A stretch of 21,521 bases of DNA, from contig JAAYFZ010000074.1 in assembly GCA_012727965.1 (NCBI GenBank), positions 1 through 21,521 on the forward strand. Reading direction: 5' to 3'. This document shows, piece by piece, positions 6,642-15,036 of this stretch. The first letter of the stretch is position 1; each line of letters begins with the position of its first letter. The position numbers and the translations under genes are program-made. Source of the stretch: Clostridiaceae bacterium. Lineage in GTDB: Bacteria; Bacillota; Clostridia; Saccharofermentanales; UBA5734. The notes below the pieces were generated by a model. That model saw nothing but the letters and a program-made list of their open reading frames with translations, was not told where the DNA came from and made no database searches.

Positions 6642-8030
6642 ATGAACAAGAAGCTTATTAGTCTTATTCTCTGCATTGTAATGCTGCTTTCAGTAGTAAC
6701 TGCCTGTTCAGGCGGCGAGAGCACAACCACTACAGCTGCACCTGCTGGCGAAACCACAACAGAGGGTGCTTCAGAAGAAACAACAGAACCGGCCGCAGAT
6801 TTTGCCGGCGAAGAACTCAGCATCCTGGTATCACAGGGCTGGATGGATAACCACTATGATGGAATAATCGCCCGTTTTGAGGAAGAGTACTCTGTTACAG
6901 TAGATCTCCAGACCATTCCTGCAGATCAGTATGAGGACCTTCTTCAATCCAAGCTGACCAGCGGAACTGCCACAGACATCTTCTGGATTCAGTCTAATCC
7001 TTTTGCCATTGAGAGCGTTCTGGTTGATCCTTCAGCTTATTGCATGGACTTCACAGATGCAGCCTGGGCTGATGTTATCCCAGAAGAGCGTCTCTCTTCT
7101 TGTATGGCAGATGATAAGCTTTATGGTCTGATGACTTGGACCAACTCTCCTGAGTATGTACTTATGTACAACAAGACTCTTTTTGCTGAGCTTGGTATCA
7201 ATGAAGCTCCTACATCCTATGCGGAACTACTGGCAGCAGCTGAGAAAATCTCCGCAGAAGGCATCACACCCTGGTTCATCCCTGGTGCTGACGGATGGCA
7301 GCATCAGCTGGCGTTCTTCCAGATCGGCGGAATTTATGAAGAAGCAAAACCAGGACTCTATGAAGGTCTGAACAACAACACCGAGACTTTTGCAAACAAT
7401 GAAAAAATGCTTGAAGTCCTGACACAGATGAAAGAATTCAATGACAAAGGCTATTTCGGTGAGGACTGGATCGGTTCTGACAGCACAAATATGACCAATA
7501 TGTTCGGTGACCGTGAGATCGCTATGGCTATGGCCAACCCAGGTTATATCAATCAGGTTATCGAAGAAACAGGCACAACAGATGAGTTCGCTCTCTGTCT
7601 GATCCCACTGGGCGACAATCAGAACTACCCAACCAATCCAGCTGGTCCTATCATGATGGGCTACAAAGATACTGCACATCCTGAACTGGTAAAAGCATTC
7701 TTCGACTTCGTAACTACAGATGAGAGCCTGCAGGAGCGTCTCGACGCACATCCAGCCTGGACAAACCTTGCTGTTAACGAAGATGTAGTAAATATCGAGC
7801 AGCACTGGCTGCCAGCAGAAGAAGAGCTGATCGCCAACGTAGATGACAGCAAGCGTCTGACATCTGTTCTTCAGACCGGTACAAAATTCACAAATGATTA
7901 CTGGATGGATTTCGGTGCTGACATGGTCGCTTATTTCACAGGCCAGATCGAAGTCAATGATGTTCTTGAGAACATGGACAACAATCGTGCCAAATCTGCA
8001 GAACTGCAGAACGACCCTGCCTGGAACTGA
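6642..8030 (+). CDS. Sugar ABC transporter substrate-binding lipoprotein (family 1 / CUT1)
   Basis: A 462-residue binding protein that would capture oligosaccharides at the outer face of the membrane. The N-terminus has KK, a hydrophobic core and the lipobox VTAC with Cys22 as the lipidated residue. A flexible Ser/Thr/Glu-rich linker follows to about residue 50, typical of clostridial lipoproteins. The mature part begins ELSILVSQGW and shows family-1 features: FEEEYSVTVDLQT, LLQSKLTSGTATDIFWIQ, YVLMYNKTLFAELGI, and a FAMANPGYINQ-like segment. The start at 6642 has AGGAGG about 6 nt upstream; a longer in-frame reading from 6576 would bury the signal peptide and is rejected. Two permease genes follow, and an intergenic hairpin separates it from them. 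Ligand identity cannot be read from sequence; oligosaccharide is inferred from neighbours. Confidence 0.93.
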   Translation: MNKKLISLILCIVMLLSVVTACSGGESTTTTAAPAGETTTEGASEETTEPAADFAGEELSILVSQGWMDNHYDGIIARFEEEYSVTVDLQTIPADQYEDLLQSKLTSGTATDIFWIQSNPFAIESVLVDPSAYCMDFTDAAWADVIPEERLSSCMADDKLYGLMTWTNSPEYVLMYNKTLFAELGINEAPTSYAELLAAAEKISAEGITPWFIPGADGWQHQLAFFQIGGIYEEAKPGLYEGLNNNTETFANNEKMLEVLTQMKEFNDKGYFGEDWIGSDSTNMTNMFGDREIAMAMANPGYINQVIEETGTTDEFALCLIPLGDNQNYPTNPAGPIMMGYKDTAHPELVKAFFDFVTTDESLQERLDAHPAWTNLAVNEDVVNIEQHWLPAEEELIANVDDSKRLTSVLQTGTKFTNDYWMDFGADMVAYFTGQIEVNDVLENMDNNRAKSAELQNDPAWN

Positions 8031-8057
8031 TAATATTATATTAACTGACAACTAAGG

Positions 8058-8094
8058 GGTGCCGGAAGCCCGATCATGAATCGCTTCCGGCACC
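8058..8094 (+). terminator. Intergenic hairpin after the binding-protein gene (partial terminator or mRNA stabiliser)
   Basis: A perfect 12-bp stem (8058-8069 with 8083-8094) with a 13-nt loop lies 27 nt after the stop of the binding-protein gene. No T run follows, so full termination is unlikely. Such hairpins between binding-protein and permease genes commonly protect the upstream mRNA from 3' decay and raise the binding protein above the permeases, as in malE-malF. Confidence 0.65.
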
Positions 8095-8157
8095 ATCTAT
8101 GTCATACATCAATACTGCCATTGTCAGACTTATTCCCTGCGAATACGAAAAAAGAAA

Positions 8158-9048
8158 GTGGTGAATCGCGTGAATAAACTAAAAACATATCCGCAGTGGT
8201 TTCTTTTTCTGCCGCTGGCGATTTATGTAGTATTCTTCCTATCACCGGGTTTGCTTGGTGTTTTCTACTCCTTGACGGACTGGAATGCCAGAAGTATGGG
8301 TGATATAAATTTTGTCGGACTGAAGAATTTCCGTGAAATCTTCAGTGCTGATGAGAATTACAGCCAGGGTATTTTCAACACTCTGAGGTTTACTGTAATC
8401 TCAAATATAGTCAAACTGGTCCCGGCACTGCTACTGGCGATCATGCTGCAAAAAGGCCTGCGCGGCCGTAACTTCTATAGAACGATACTCTATCTTCCTT
8501 CGATCCTGCCTTTTTTGATTATCGGCCTGACCTTCAAGTCGATCCTTAATTTCAATACAGGCCTACTGAATACGACACTAGAGTTTTTGCAATTGGATTT
8601 CCTTAAACAAAAATGGCTGACTGACCTGGATGTCGTCTGGTTTTCGATCTATGGTGTCGATGCCTGGCGCGGTATCGGTTATGTCATGACTATTTTCCTG
8701 GCTGGCCTCAACGCTATCCCCAACTCCTATTATGAAGCCGCGGATATCGATGGAGCTAATTTCCTGCAGAAGCTTAGATATATAACACTACCGATGCTCT
8801 CGGGATCAATAATGATCAATCTCGTATTTGGCATCACCTATGGTCTTAAGGTTTTTGATATCATTTATATTCTGACAAATGGCGGACCTGGCCATGCAAC
8901 TCAGGTTGTAACAACATATGCTTATCAGCTATATGCCAATGGGCGTTACGGTATGTCTACTGCTCTTAACACTATCCTGTTCCTGATCACAATGGCAGTA
9001 GGTATCATCATCGTAAAAGTCATGAGCAAGCAGGAGGTGCAGCAATGA
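8158..9048 (+). CDS. Sugar ABC transporter permease, MalF/UgpA type
   Basis: A 296-residue inner-membrane protein with about six transmembrane helices; the first is at residues ~14-37 (WFLFLPLAIYVVFF). The cytoplasmic EAA loop, EAADIDGANFLQKLRYITLP (from E193), is the contact site for the ATPase. SLTDWN and FVGLKNF near the N-terminus are typical of CUT1 first permeases. It would form the channel with the next gene product. The start is uncertain. GTG codons at 8158, 8161 and 8170 are in frame and no strong Shine-Dalgarno sequence precedes the first. GTGGTGA upstream of 8170 could serve that start, giving a protein that begins MNKLKTYPQW. The 3' end overlaps the next gene by 4 nt (ATGA), so the two permeases are translationally coupled. 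Confidence 0.93.
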   Translation: MVNRVNKLKTYPQWFLFLPLAIYVVFFLSPGLLGVFYSLTDWNARSMGDINFVGLKNFREIFSADENYSQGIFNTLRFTVISNIVKLVPALLLAIMLQKGLRGRNFYRTILYLPSILPFLIIGLTFKSILNFNTGLLNTTLEFLQLDFLKQKWLTDLDVVWFSIYGVDAWRGIGYVMTIFLAGLNAIPNSYYEAADIDGANFLQKLRYITLPMLSGSIMINLVFGITYGLKVFDIIYILTNGGPGHATQVVTTYAYQLYANGRYGMSTALNTILFLITMAVGIIIVKVMSKQEVQQ

Positions 9049-9866
9049 AACAACCATGGCCACAGCGCCTCATCAAGCAGATCGTTTGCATTGTCCTTAG
9101 CTTGATCGTTATCATGCCATTTTACATGGTCGTGATCAACTCATTTAAAACCAAGGGTGAATCGGCCCGCATGGCTCTGACACTCCCGTCCGAATGGCAG
9201 TTTTCCAACTATAGCATCGTCATCGAGCAAGGCAAACTGGTGCAAGGCTTCAGCAATAGCTTGCTCTATGCTGTTCTCTCGACCAGTATAGCTCTTTTAG
9301 GCTGTGCGATGGCTGCTTTTGTTCTCAGCAGAAAACGTACAAAATTCAATGTATTCATATACTATTTCGTTTTGTGCGGATTATTCTTCCCAGTCAATTA
9401 TGTTACACTGGTAAAAGTCCTGCAGACCTTCAAGGTTGCAAATACTCGTGCTGGCCTGATTATTGCTTTTACCAGCAGTATGATTCCATTTTGCCTGTTT
9501 GTCATACGAAACTTCATGAGTTCAGTACCTGTGGAGCTCGATGAGGCGGCCGTTATCGACGGCGCAGGACCAATCAGATTGTTTTTCAGCATCATACTGC
9601 CACTGCTTAAGCCAATCATGGTTACAGCCTTCATACTGCAGTTCATGGGCGTCTGGAATGATTTCATGACTCCTCTGTACCTATCATCGTCTAGCAAGAT
9701 GTGGCCGATGAATCTCGCTGTCTATAATTTCTTCGGCAAGATGGCCAGCTACTGGAACTATGTTTTTGCCGACATCGTTCTGACCATCCTTCCAGTTATT
9801 ATTGTCTATCTGATCGGTCAGAAATACATCGTCGGCGGTCTTACCTCCGGTGCTGTCAAAGAATAA
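9045..9866 (+). CDS. Sugar ABC transporter permease, MalG/UgpE type
   Basis: A 273-residue inner-membrane protein with six predicted helices, the partner of the preceding permease. The N-terminus IVLSLIVIMPFYMVVINSFKT is typical of the MalG branch. The EAA loop is DEAAVIDGAGPIRLFFSIILP (E167 starts the motif). The C-terminus QKYIVGGLTSGAVKE matches the usual end of CUT1 second permeases (xGLTxGAVKG). The ATG overlaps the previous stop codon as ATGA, with AGGAGGTG just upstream. No ATP-binding subunit follows; in Bacillota such systems commonly borrow a shared MsmX-type ATPase encoded elsewhere. Confidence 0.95.
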   Translation: MKQPWPQRLIKQIVCIVLSLIVIMPFYMVVINSFKTKGESARMALTLPSEWQFSNYSIVIEQGKLVQGFSNSLLYAVLSTSIALLGCAMAAFVLSRKRTKFNVFIYYFVLCGLFFPVNYVTLVKVLQTFKVANTRAGLIIAFTSSMIPFCLFVIRNFMSSVPVELDEAAVIDGAGPIRLFFSIILPLLKPIMVTAFILQFMGVWNDFMTPLYLSSSSKMWPMNLAVYNFFGKMASYWNYVFADIVLTILPVIIVYLIGQKYIVGGLTSGAVKE

Positions 9867-9914
9867 GTCAAACAATTTAAGTTATAAGTACTATCAGAAT
9901 ATAAGGAGACTGAA

Positions 9915-12254
9915 ATGGACATGTCAAAAGCTGCTGTATCTACATCCAGACCCGTGCCTCAGATCGAATCTGGAGGACGCTTCCTCTGGCTGCTGCCGTA
10001 TGCTGCCGATATCGTTAGGATCGTCTACTCAAACAAACCTGAGCTTAGCAATGATCCAAGCATGATCGTTACAGCTGATTCTGTTTTTACTGACTGGCAT
10101 CAGGAAGAAACTGCTGAAGAGATCATTGTAAGGACAAGTGCTCTCATTGTTCGTGCCCAAAAAGGCAACCTCCAGGTCAGCGTTTCTGATACAGCAGGCA
10201 GACTGCTGTATCAAGAATCAGCTGACAAGCCCAAGGAGCTTGAACCGGTTGAAATCAAGAAGACTCGTTCGACAGATAATGACAAGCTTGAAATGGAGGT
10301 CACTGTCGACGGACTACGCGTACGCGCGCAGGATCTAGAGACCTATGTTGACCGTATGGCCTGTCAATTCAGGCTGCATTTTGAGTTCCAGGAAAACGAG
10401 GCACTGTTTGGCCTTGGTTCTCATGAAGAAGGAATCGGTAATCTCAGAGGAACACATCAGTATGTCTATCAGCAGAATATGAAAGCAAGCGTCCCGGTCT
10501 TGATATCCACGAATGGCTATGGCTTGCTGTTCGATAGCAGCTGTCTTATGACCTTCAGAGATGATTATTCAGGCTCCTATATGTGGTTCGAAGCCACAGA
10601 ACAACTAGATTACTATTTCTATGCAGGCACAGATATCAGACAACTCAACAATGCATATTACAGACTCACAGGCATACCGCCGATGCTGCCTCGTTGGGCT
10701 TTTGGCTATGTTCAGTCTAAGGAGCGCTATATTGACGCAGCTGAAATGATTGAAGTTGCAAAAGAATACAGAAAACGTAAGGTTCGACTTGATTGTCTGG
10801 TTCTGGACTGGCGGTCCTGGGAAGGTGATCTCTGGGGCGAGAAGGTTTTTGACAACAGTAGATTCCCTGATCCAAAAGCACTTGTTCAGGAACTGCATGA
10901 TATGAATGTCCGCATGATGATATCAATCTGGCCAAATATGGCACCAGGTGGCACAAATTCAGCCGAAATGATCGAAAAAGGTTATATGCTCGGCAACATG
11001 TCGACCTATAACGCTTTTGATGATAACGCGCGTAAAACCTATTGGGATCAAGCCTCACGCGGACTATTCTCCAGCGGCCTTGATGCCTGGTGGTGTGATT
11101 GCACTGAGCCTTTTGAAGGTGACTGGAAGGGAATCATCAAACCGGAACCTGAAGCAAGGATCGCTATCAACTGTGATGAGGCCAGACGCTACCTCGACCC
11201 TGCCCTGATAAATGCTTATTCTCTGCTCCATTCACAGGGCATCTACGCTGGCCAAAGAGCTGAAACTTCAGCTAAACGTGTAATCAATCTGACAAGATCA
11301 TCGTATGCCGGCCAACATCGTTATGCTACTATCACCTGGTCGGGCGATACCGCCGCGACCTGGGATATGTTCAAAACACAAATTACCGCTGCTACCAATT
11401 TCTGTGTTACTGGTGAGCCTTATTGGACAATGGATATAGGTGCTTTCTTCACAGCTCGAAAAGAGCAATGGTTCTGGGCAGGTAAGTTTAACGAGGGTTG
11501 TGAAGATCCTGCATACAGAGAATTCTATCTGCGCATGTACCAGTTTGGTGCTTTCCTGCCGATGTTCCGGTCACATGGAACAGATACTCCTAGAGAAATC
11601 TGGCGTTTCGGAGAAGCAGGCGAAGTCATTTATGACACATTGGTAAAATTCACCAGACTTCGTTATCGTCTGCTCCCATATATCTATGCACTGGCAGGAC
11701 AGGTAACGCTTGATTCAGGCTTCATCATCGCGCCTCCGGCTATGCTTTTTCCAGATGATGTCAAAGCTCATGATATTTCTGACAGCTTCATGCTGGGAGA
11801 TTCGCTTCTGATCAGACCGATCACCGATCCGCTTGATTCTGGTAATGATACTGTGCAAGTATATCTTCCGGCCGGCAGCGACTGGTATGATTTCTGGACA
11901 GATAAACGTTATCAAGGCGGCCAGACGATCGAAGTACAGGCAGCACTAGAGAGTATTCCTGTTTTCGTTCGCGCAGGTTCCATCCTGCCACTGGCAGAAA
12001 TAAGCCAGGTCGAAGCTGCCAACTCAACAGATGATATCAACAGCAGAAGTCTTGATCTCAAGATTTATGCTGGCTCAGACTGCAAATTCAGTTTATACGA
12101 AGATGCAGGTGACGGCTATGGCTATGAACAGGGTGAGTATGCAGTGACAGAGTTTATCTGGTCCGAGCAGGATAATCTGCTGAAATGGTCACAAGCAGGC
12201 AGCTTCCCCGGCTATGAAAAGGATAAAAAAATCAGGCAGACCATCATCAGATAA
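9915..12254 (+). CDS. GH31 alpha-xylosidase-like glycoside hydrolase
   Basis: A 779-residue cytoplasmic retaining glycosidase of family GH31. The N-terminal sandwich carries FGLGSHEEG (a galactose-mutarotase-like region). The barrel begins near PPMLPRWAFGYVQSKERY. The nucleophile motif is WWCDCTEP with D395, the WWxDxTEP form seen in alpha-xylosidase subgroups rather than the WxDMNE form of alpha-glucosidases. The acid/base is D478 in WSGDT. Other marks are GIYAGQR, TRSSYAGQHRY and FRSHGTDTPREIW. The C-terminal region has the proximal sandwich (VYLPAGSDWYDFWT) and a DUF5110-like end (YEDAGDGYGYEQGEY). It probably removes alpha-xylose from xyloglucan-type oligosaccharides; other alpha-glycosides remain possible. 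The ATG has AAGGAG (9903-9908) 6 nt upstream and lies 48 nt after the permease. Two Cys flank the nucleophile, which is unusual. Confidence 0.9.
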   Translation: MDMSKAAVSTSRPVPQIESGGRFLWLLPYAADIVRIVYSNKPELSNDPSMIVTADSVFTDWHQEETAEEIIVRTSALIVRAQKGNLQVSVSDTAGRLLYQESADKPKELEPVEIKKTRSTDNDKLEMEVTVDGLRVRAQDLETYVDRMACQFRLHFEFQENEALFGLGSHEEGIGNLRGTHQYVYQQNMKASVPVLISTNGYGLLFDSSCLMTFRDDYSGSYMWFEATEQLDYYFYAGTDIRQLNNAYYRLTGIPPMLPRWAFGYVQSKERYIDAAEMIEVAKEYRKRKVRLDCLVLDWRSWEGDLWGEKVFDNSRFPDPKALVQELHDMNVRMMISIWPNMAPGGTNSAEMIEKGYMLGNMSTYNAFDDNARKTYWDQASRGLFSSGLDAWWCDCTEPFEGDWKGIIKPEPEARIAINCDEARRYLDPALINAYSLLHSQGIYAGQRAETSAKRVINLTRSSYAGQHRYATITWSGDTAATWDMFKTQITAATNFCVTGEPYWTMDIGAFFTARKEQWFWAGKFNEGCEDPAYREFYLRMYQFGAFLPMFRSHGTDTPREIWRFGEAGEVIYDTLVKFTRLRYRLLPYIYALAGQVTLDSGFIIAPPAMLFPDDVKAHDISDSFMLGDSLLIRPITDPLDSGNDTVQVYLPAGSDWYDFWTDKRYQGGQTIEVQAALESIPVFVRAGSILPLAEISQVEAANSTDDINSRSLDLKIYAGSDCKFSLYEDAGDGYGYEQGEYAVTEFIWSEQDNLLKWSQAGSFPGYEKDKKIRQTIIR

Positions 12255-12281
12255 TCTGCCCGCTTAATCAAATTTTATGTT

Positions 12282-12316
12282 GAGAGTCTGGATCAGCCAC
12301 GCTGATTCAGGCTCTC
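12282..12316 (+). terminator. Terminator-like hairpin between convergent GH31 and response-regulator genes
   Basis: A 15-bp stem with two G-U wobbles (12282-12296 with 12302-12316) and a 5-nt loop ends the sugar operon 27 nt after the GH31 stop. It overlaps the last codons of the convergent response-regulator gene (stop at 12293). No long T tract follows on either strand (CTCTCTGT on plus, AACATAAAATTT on minus), so strength is uncertain. Confidence 0.6.
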
Positions 12317-13063
12317 TCTGTATTCAACGGGACTGAGTCCAGTGTTCTTCTTAAATATGCGGCTGAAATATCCCTGATCCTGGTAGCCTGACATCTCACC
12401 GATCTGGCGGATAGACATTTCCTGATTATGTGCCAGCAGACTCTTCGCCTGGGCTATACGCAGATGCATCAGGTAACGCGAGGGTGTAGTTTCATAATAC
12501 TGGCAGAATATTTTTGTCAGCCAGGCAGAACTGTAATTTAGTTTCTGTGCGATAACATTAAGATTTATGTCATCCTTGAAGTGATTCTGAATATAATTCT
12601 TGAGTGTAAAAGCAAGTTGCTCTGGGTTGCTGCGCAGCCACGACTCATCAAAAACAGACGAATAGTACTCCTGCTCTTCATCCAGTCCGGCTTTTACCTT
12701 GAGCAGAGCCTGATATAGTTCATTGGGATCAATTGGCTTGAGGATATATTCACTGACCTGTATACTGATCGCGCGTCTGGCATAATCGAAGTCAGAAAAA
12801 CCGCTTACAATGATTGCACGGATATAAGGGAAGTAATCATGGACCTGTTCGAGCAGTGTCACTCCATCCATCATCGGCATGCGGATATCTGAAATTACCA
12901 GGTTTGGTGAAAGCTCATTAACAAGCTCAAGTGCCTGTTTGCCTGTCTGGGCCTGGCCAATAACCTCGAAGCCCAGTCCAGCGGCCTCGATCTTCTTAAC
13001 CAGATCCTTAAGCAGAAGCTCTTCATCTTCAGCAACAACAACTGTATAGTTTACAGCGGGCAT
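12293..13063 (-). CDS. AraC-family response regulator, YesN type
   Basis: A 256-residue cytoplasmic transcription factor. Residues ~5-125 form a receiver domain: acidic pocket E12/D13, phospho-acceptor D59 in VISDIRMPMMDG, S87 in IIVSGFSDFDYA and K109 in YILKPID. Residues ~150-253 carry two AraC-type helix-turn-helix units (LNVIAQKLNYSSAWLTKIFCQ and IRQIGEMSGYQDQGYFSRIFKKNTGLSPVEYR). It is most likely phosphorylated by the histidine kinase upstream on the same strand, 69 nt away. It probably activates transport and hydrolase genes such as those convergent to it, as is usual for YesMN pairs beside sugar loci. GGAGGG precedes the ATG. The inter-domain segment is short, without the long coiled region seen in larger YesN proteins. 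Confidence 0.93.
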   Translation of the reverse strand: MPAVNYTVVVAEDEELLLKDLVKKIEAAGLGFEVIGQAQTGKQALELVNELSPNLVISDIRMPMMDGVTLLEQVHDYFPYIRAIIVSGFSDFDYARRAISIQVSEYILKPIDPNELYQALLKVKAGLDEEQEYYSSVFDESWLRSNPEQLAFTLKNYIQNHFKDDINLNVIAQKLNYSSAWLTKIFCQYYETTPSRYLMHLRIAQAKSLLAHNQEMSIRQIGEMSGYQDQGYFSRIFKKNTGLSPVEYRESLNQRG

Positions 13064-13095
13064 GCCAACCCTCCAAATCTCTCAAAACAAAATAA

Positions 13096-13113
13096 TGTGC
13101 CCTTGCAGGGACA
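13096..13113 (-). terminator. Attenuator-like hairpin between kinase and regulator genes
   Basis: On the minus strand TGT-CCCT-GCA-AGGG-(C)-ACA forms a short stem (7 bp with one bulge). It is followed directly by the T-rich run TTATTTTGTTTTG (13081-13095). It lies in the 69-nt gap after the kinase stop and before the regulator, so it may reduce read-through or act as a processing site. The stem is short and the loop is tight. Confidence 0.4.
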
Positions 13114-13132
13114 TACTAAAGTATACCCTATA

Positions 13133-14968
13133 TTACAACATCTTTTCCATATCCGAAGTCAGTCTGCCGATTCGTACTCTGGCACCGCCATCTGGTAAAT
13201 TATCACAGTAAAAATATGCTTCCTCCCCCGCATGGAGCATCCAGCGGGCATAAACATTTGCCAATCCCATGCCATCAATGTCGATATCAGGAAGTCCTTC
13301 AGTCTCATCTATCTCATGTTTTCGTTGTTCGAACTGCTGTAATACTTCCTCAGAGAAACCTGGACCATGATCTGTAACCTCGATCAGCCAGCCGCGTTCA
13401 CCAGATGGAGAATTAATTATACGGCCATTTACCTCAATCTTCCAAGGCGGATAACAGTCTGTACCATACTTCAGAGCATTCTCAACTAGTGGCTGTACTA
13501 TTAGTTTCGGGATCTTCTCTTCTGCCATATCTTCGCTGATATTAAGCTCATAGCTTAAACTGCTCTGATATCTGATCTTCATGCAATAGAGATACTTCTC
13601 AAGATAGCTGATCTCCTCTTGTATGGTAACGACCGTAGAGCTGCCGCGCGAAATATATCTCATGATCGCGTTAAGATTTCTGCTTAGCTTGACCACCTCT
13701 TCGCACTGCTGATTTTCCGCTAGAATTATAATGCTTGATAATGAATTATAATAGAAATGAGGATTGATCTGTGACTGCAATGCCACTACTCTAGCCTTGA
13801 TTTCCTGATTTTTTGCAAGTAGGAGCTGATCCATAGAGAGCTTAAGCTTATCACTCATATCGGCAAAAGACTGGTTTAGTTCTTCAACTTCTTCGAAACC
13901 GTCCTCGAGTGGCTGCTTGACCTTCGCTCCAAGAGTATCAAGCTCAGTTTCATGAATGATCTCACGCAAATGCTTGATCGGTCTGGACAATCTCACCGCC
14001 ATCGTATAAGAAAGAGCGGCAGCAATTGCCAGCAAGCTCAGGATGATCAGGCCCAACAGCATCATAAGACGGCGAACTGGAGTCAGAATCACATGCTCAG
14101 GTATTACAGAAACATATGTCCAGCCAGTATAGCGCGAACGCTCATAGGCAACTACTTCTTGAGCCTTGTTTTCAGAATTGCGGACAGTACCATGCCCTGC
14201 TTCAGATTCAACCACCGCTAAATACTGCTCAGGATTTGATAGTTTCTCTCTATCATCTTCAGCATAGGGATATATCAGAGTATTATTCTGATCGAAAACA
14301 TAGGTTGCCGGGGCGTTCTTGTCACTGTTTTTTAGAGATATCAGTGGTTTAAATGCTGTATTACAACGCATCATTGTTTCTATGATGCCTACCTGTCTGC
14401 CATATCTGTTGTAATAGGTTCTATACAGTGAAATGTAGTAGACCTGAGCCCTGGTATTCTTGCTTAATGAATCAGTTATATAAGGCTCAGAAATATATTT
14501 ATGTCCTGCAAGCTCGAGTGTCGGCATGTACCAGTCCTGCTGTCTCAGGTCAAAATATCCTGAAACACTGGTTGCACCGAACCCCACTGTTTGTCCGGAG
14601 AAGCTGTAAATATTGATCTGATCAGCCTGGACCTGCGTACCATTGATAGCTACAAATAAGTCTGCCAGACGCTTGGTTTGACTGAGATCCGGTTGATTCT
14701 CAGAGAAATATTCTTCTAAATTCGACATGATCAGGTTGCTGTAGCCGATATTAATAGAAAGATCATCCAGAGTCTTGACTGACTGGTCTGTCTGCACCTG
14801 CAAATAGGACAGCTGGCTGGTCATATTCTCTGTCTCACGGTCTATAAGAATATTAGAAGTATACTGATAAAAGAAGATAGAGAAGACAAACAAAACAGCC
14901 ATCGCGAGAAGCAAGTATGATTTGAACAGACCACTTTGCAGCGTCCTTTTTCTGGTTGAAGCTTTCAT
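13133..14968 (-). CDS. Sensor histidine kinase, YesM type (PF06580)
   Basis: A 611-residue membrane kinase. TM1 is at residues ~16-36. An extracellular Cache-like sensor (~37-295) contains FDLRQQDWYMPTLE and GHKYISEPYITDSL, typical of dCache ligand-binding folds. TM2 is at ~299-324, followed by a HAMP region (MAVRLSRPIKHLREII). The kinase core has QSQINPHFYYNSL with phospho-acceptor H404, the N box QPLVENALKYG (N497) and the G1 box DHGPGF (D533). It senses an extracellular signal, probably a sugar or its binding-protein complex, and phosphorylates the regulator just downstream. The ATG at 14968 is chosen because GGAGG (14975-14979) lies 6 nt upstream. An in-frame TTG at 14986 would place that site inside the gene. 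The gene begins 76 nt after pheT, with a hairpin between. Confidence 0.93.
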   Translation of the reverse strand: MKASTRKRTLQSGLFKSYLLLAMAVLFVFSIFFYQYTSNILIDRETENMTSQLSYLQVQTDQSVKTLDDLSINIGYSNLIMSNLEEYFSENQPDLSQTKRLADLFVAINGTQVQADQINIYSFSGQTVGFGATSVSGYFDLRQQDWYMPTLELAGHKYISEPYITDSLSKNTRAQVYYISLYRTYYNRYGRQVGIIETMMRCNTAFKPLISLKNSDKNAPATYVFDQNNTLIYPYAEDDREKLSNPEQYLAVVESEAGHGTVRNSENKAQEVVAYERSRYTGWTYVSVIPEHVILTPVRRLMMLLGLIILSLLAIAAALSYTMAVRLSRPIKHLREIIHETELDTLGAKVKQPLEDGFEEVEELNQSFADMSDKLKLSMDQLLLAKNQEIKARVVALQSQINPHFYYNSLSSIIILAENQQCEEVVKLSRNLNAIMRYISRGSSTVVTIQEEISYLEKYLYCMKIRYQSSLSYELNISEDMAEEKIPKLIVQPLVENALKYGTDCYPPWKIEVNGRIINSPSGERGWLIEVTDHGPGFSEEVLQQFEQRKHEIDETEGLPDIDIDGMGLANVYARWMLHAGEEAYFYCDNLPDGGARVRIGRLTSDMEKML

Positions 14969-14974
14969 TTCAGA

Positions 14975-14979
14975 CCTCC
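14975..14979 (-). promoter_or_regulatory. Ribosome binding site that fixes the kinase start
   Basis: GGAGG on the minus strand, 6 nt before ATG 14968. It rules out the longer reading from TTG 14986, because the site would then be inside the coding region. Confidence 0.75.
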
Positions 14980-14984
14980 AGATC

Positions 14985-15036
14985 AAAACACAAATCCGCC
15001 CTGTGCCATTATTTGTTCAGGACGGTTTATGTGTTT
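14985..15036 (-). terminator. Long hairpin between pheT and the kinase gene
   Basis: The arms 15018-15036 and 14985-15003 form an interrupted stem of about 16-17 pairs (an A-rich outer part AAACACA/TGTGTTT and a GC inner part CCGTCCTG/CAGGGCGG), with a ~14-nt loop. A short TTTTGAT follows on the minus strand. It probably terminates most pheST transcription, with limited read-through into the two-component genes. I found no good promoter for the kinase gene in this gap. Confidence 0.55.

Noticed and set aside
7227..8051. A 274-codon open frame on the minus strand opposite the binding-protein gene
   Set aside because: The translation is rich in Cys, Phe, Ile and Val with no known motifs, and it lies wholly opposite a well-supported lipoprotein gene with biased codon use. 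It is a shadow frame.
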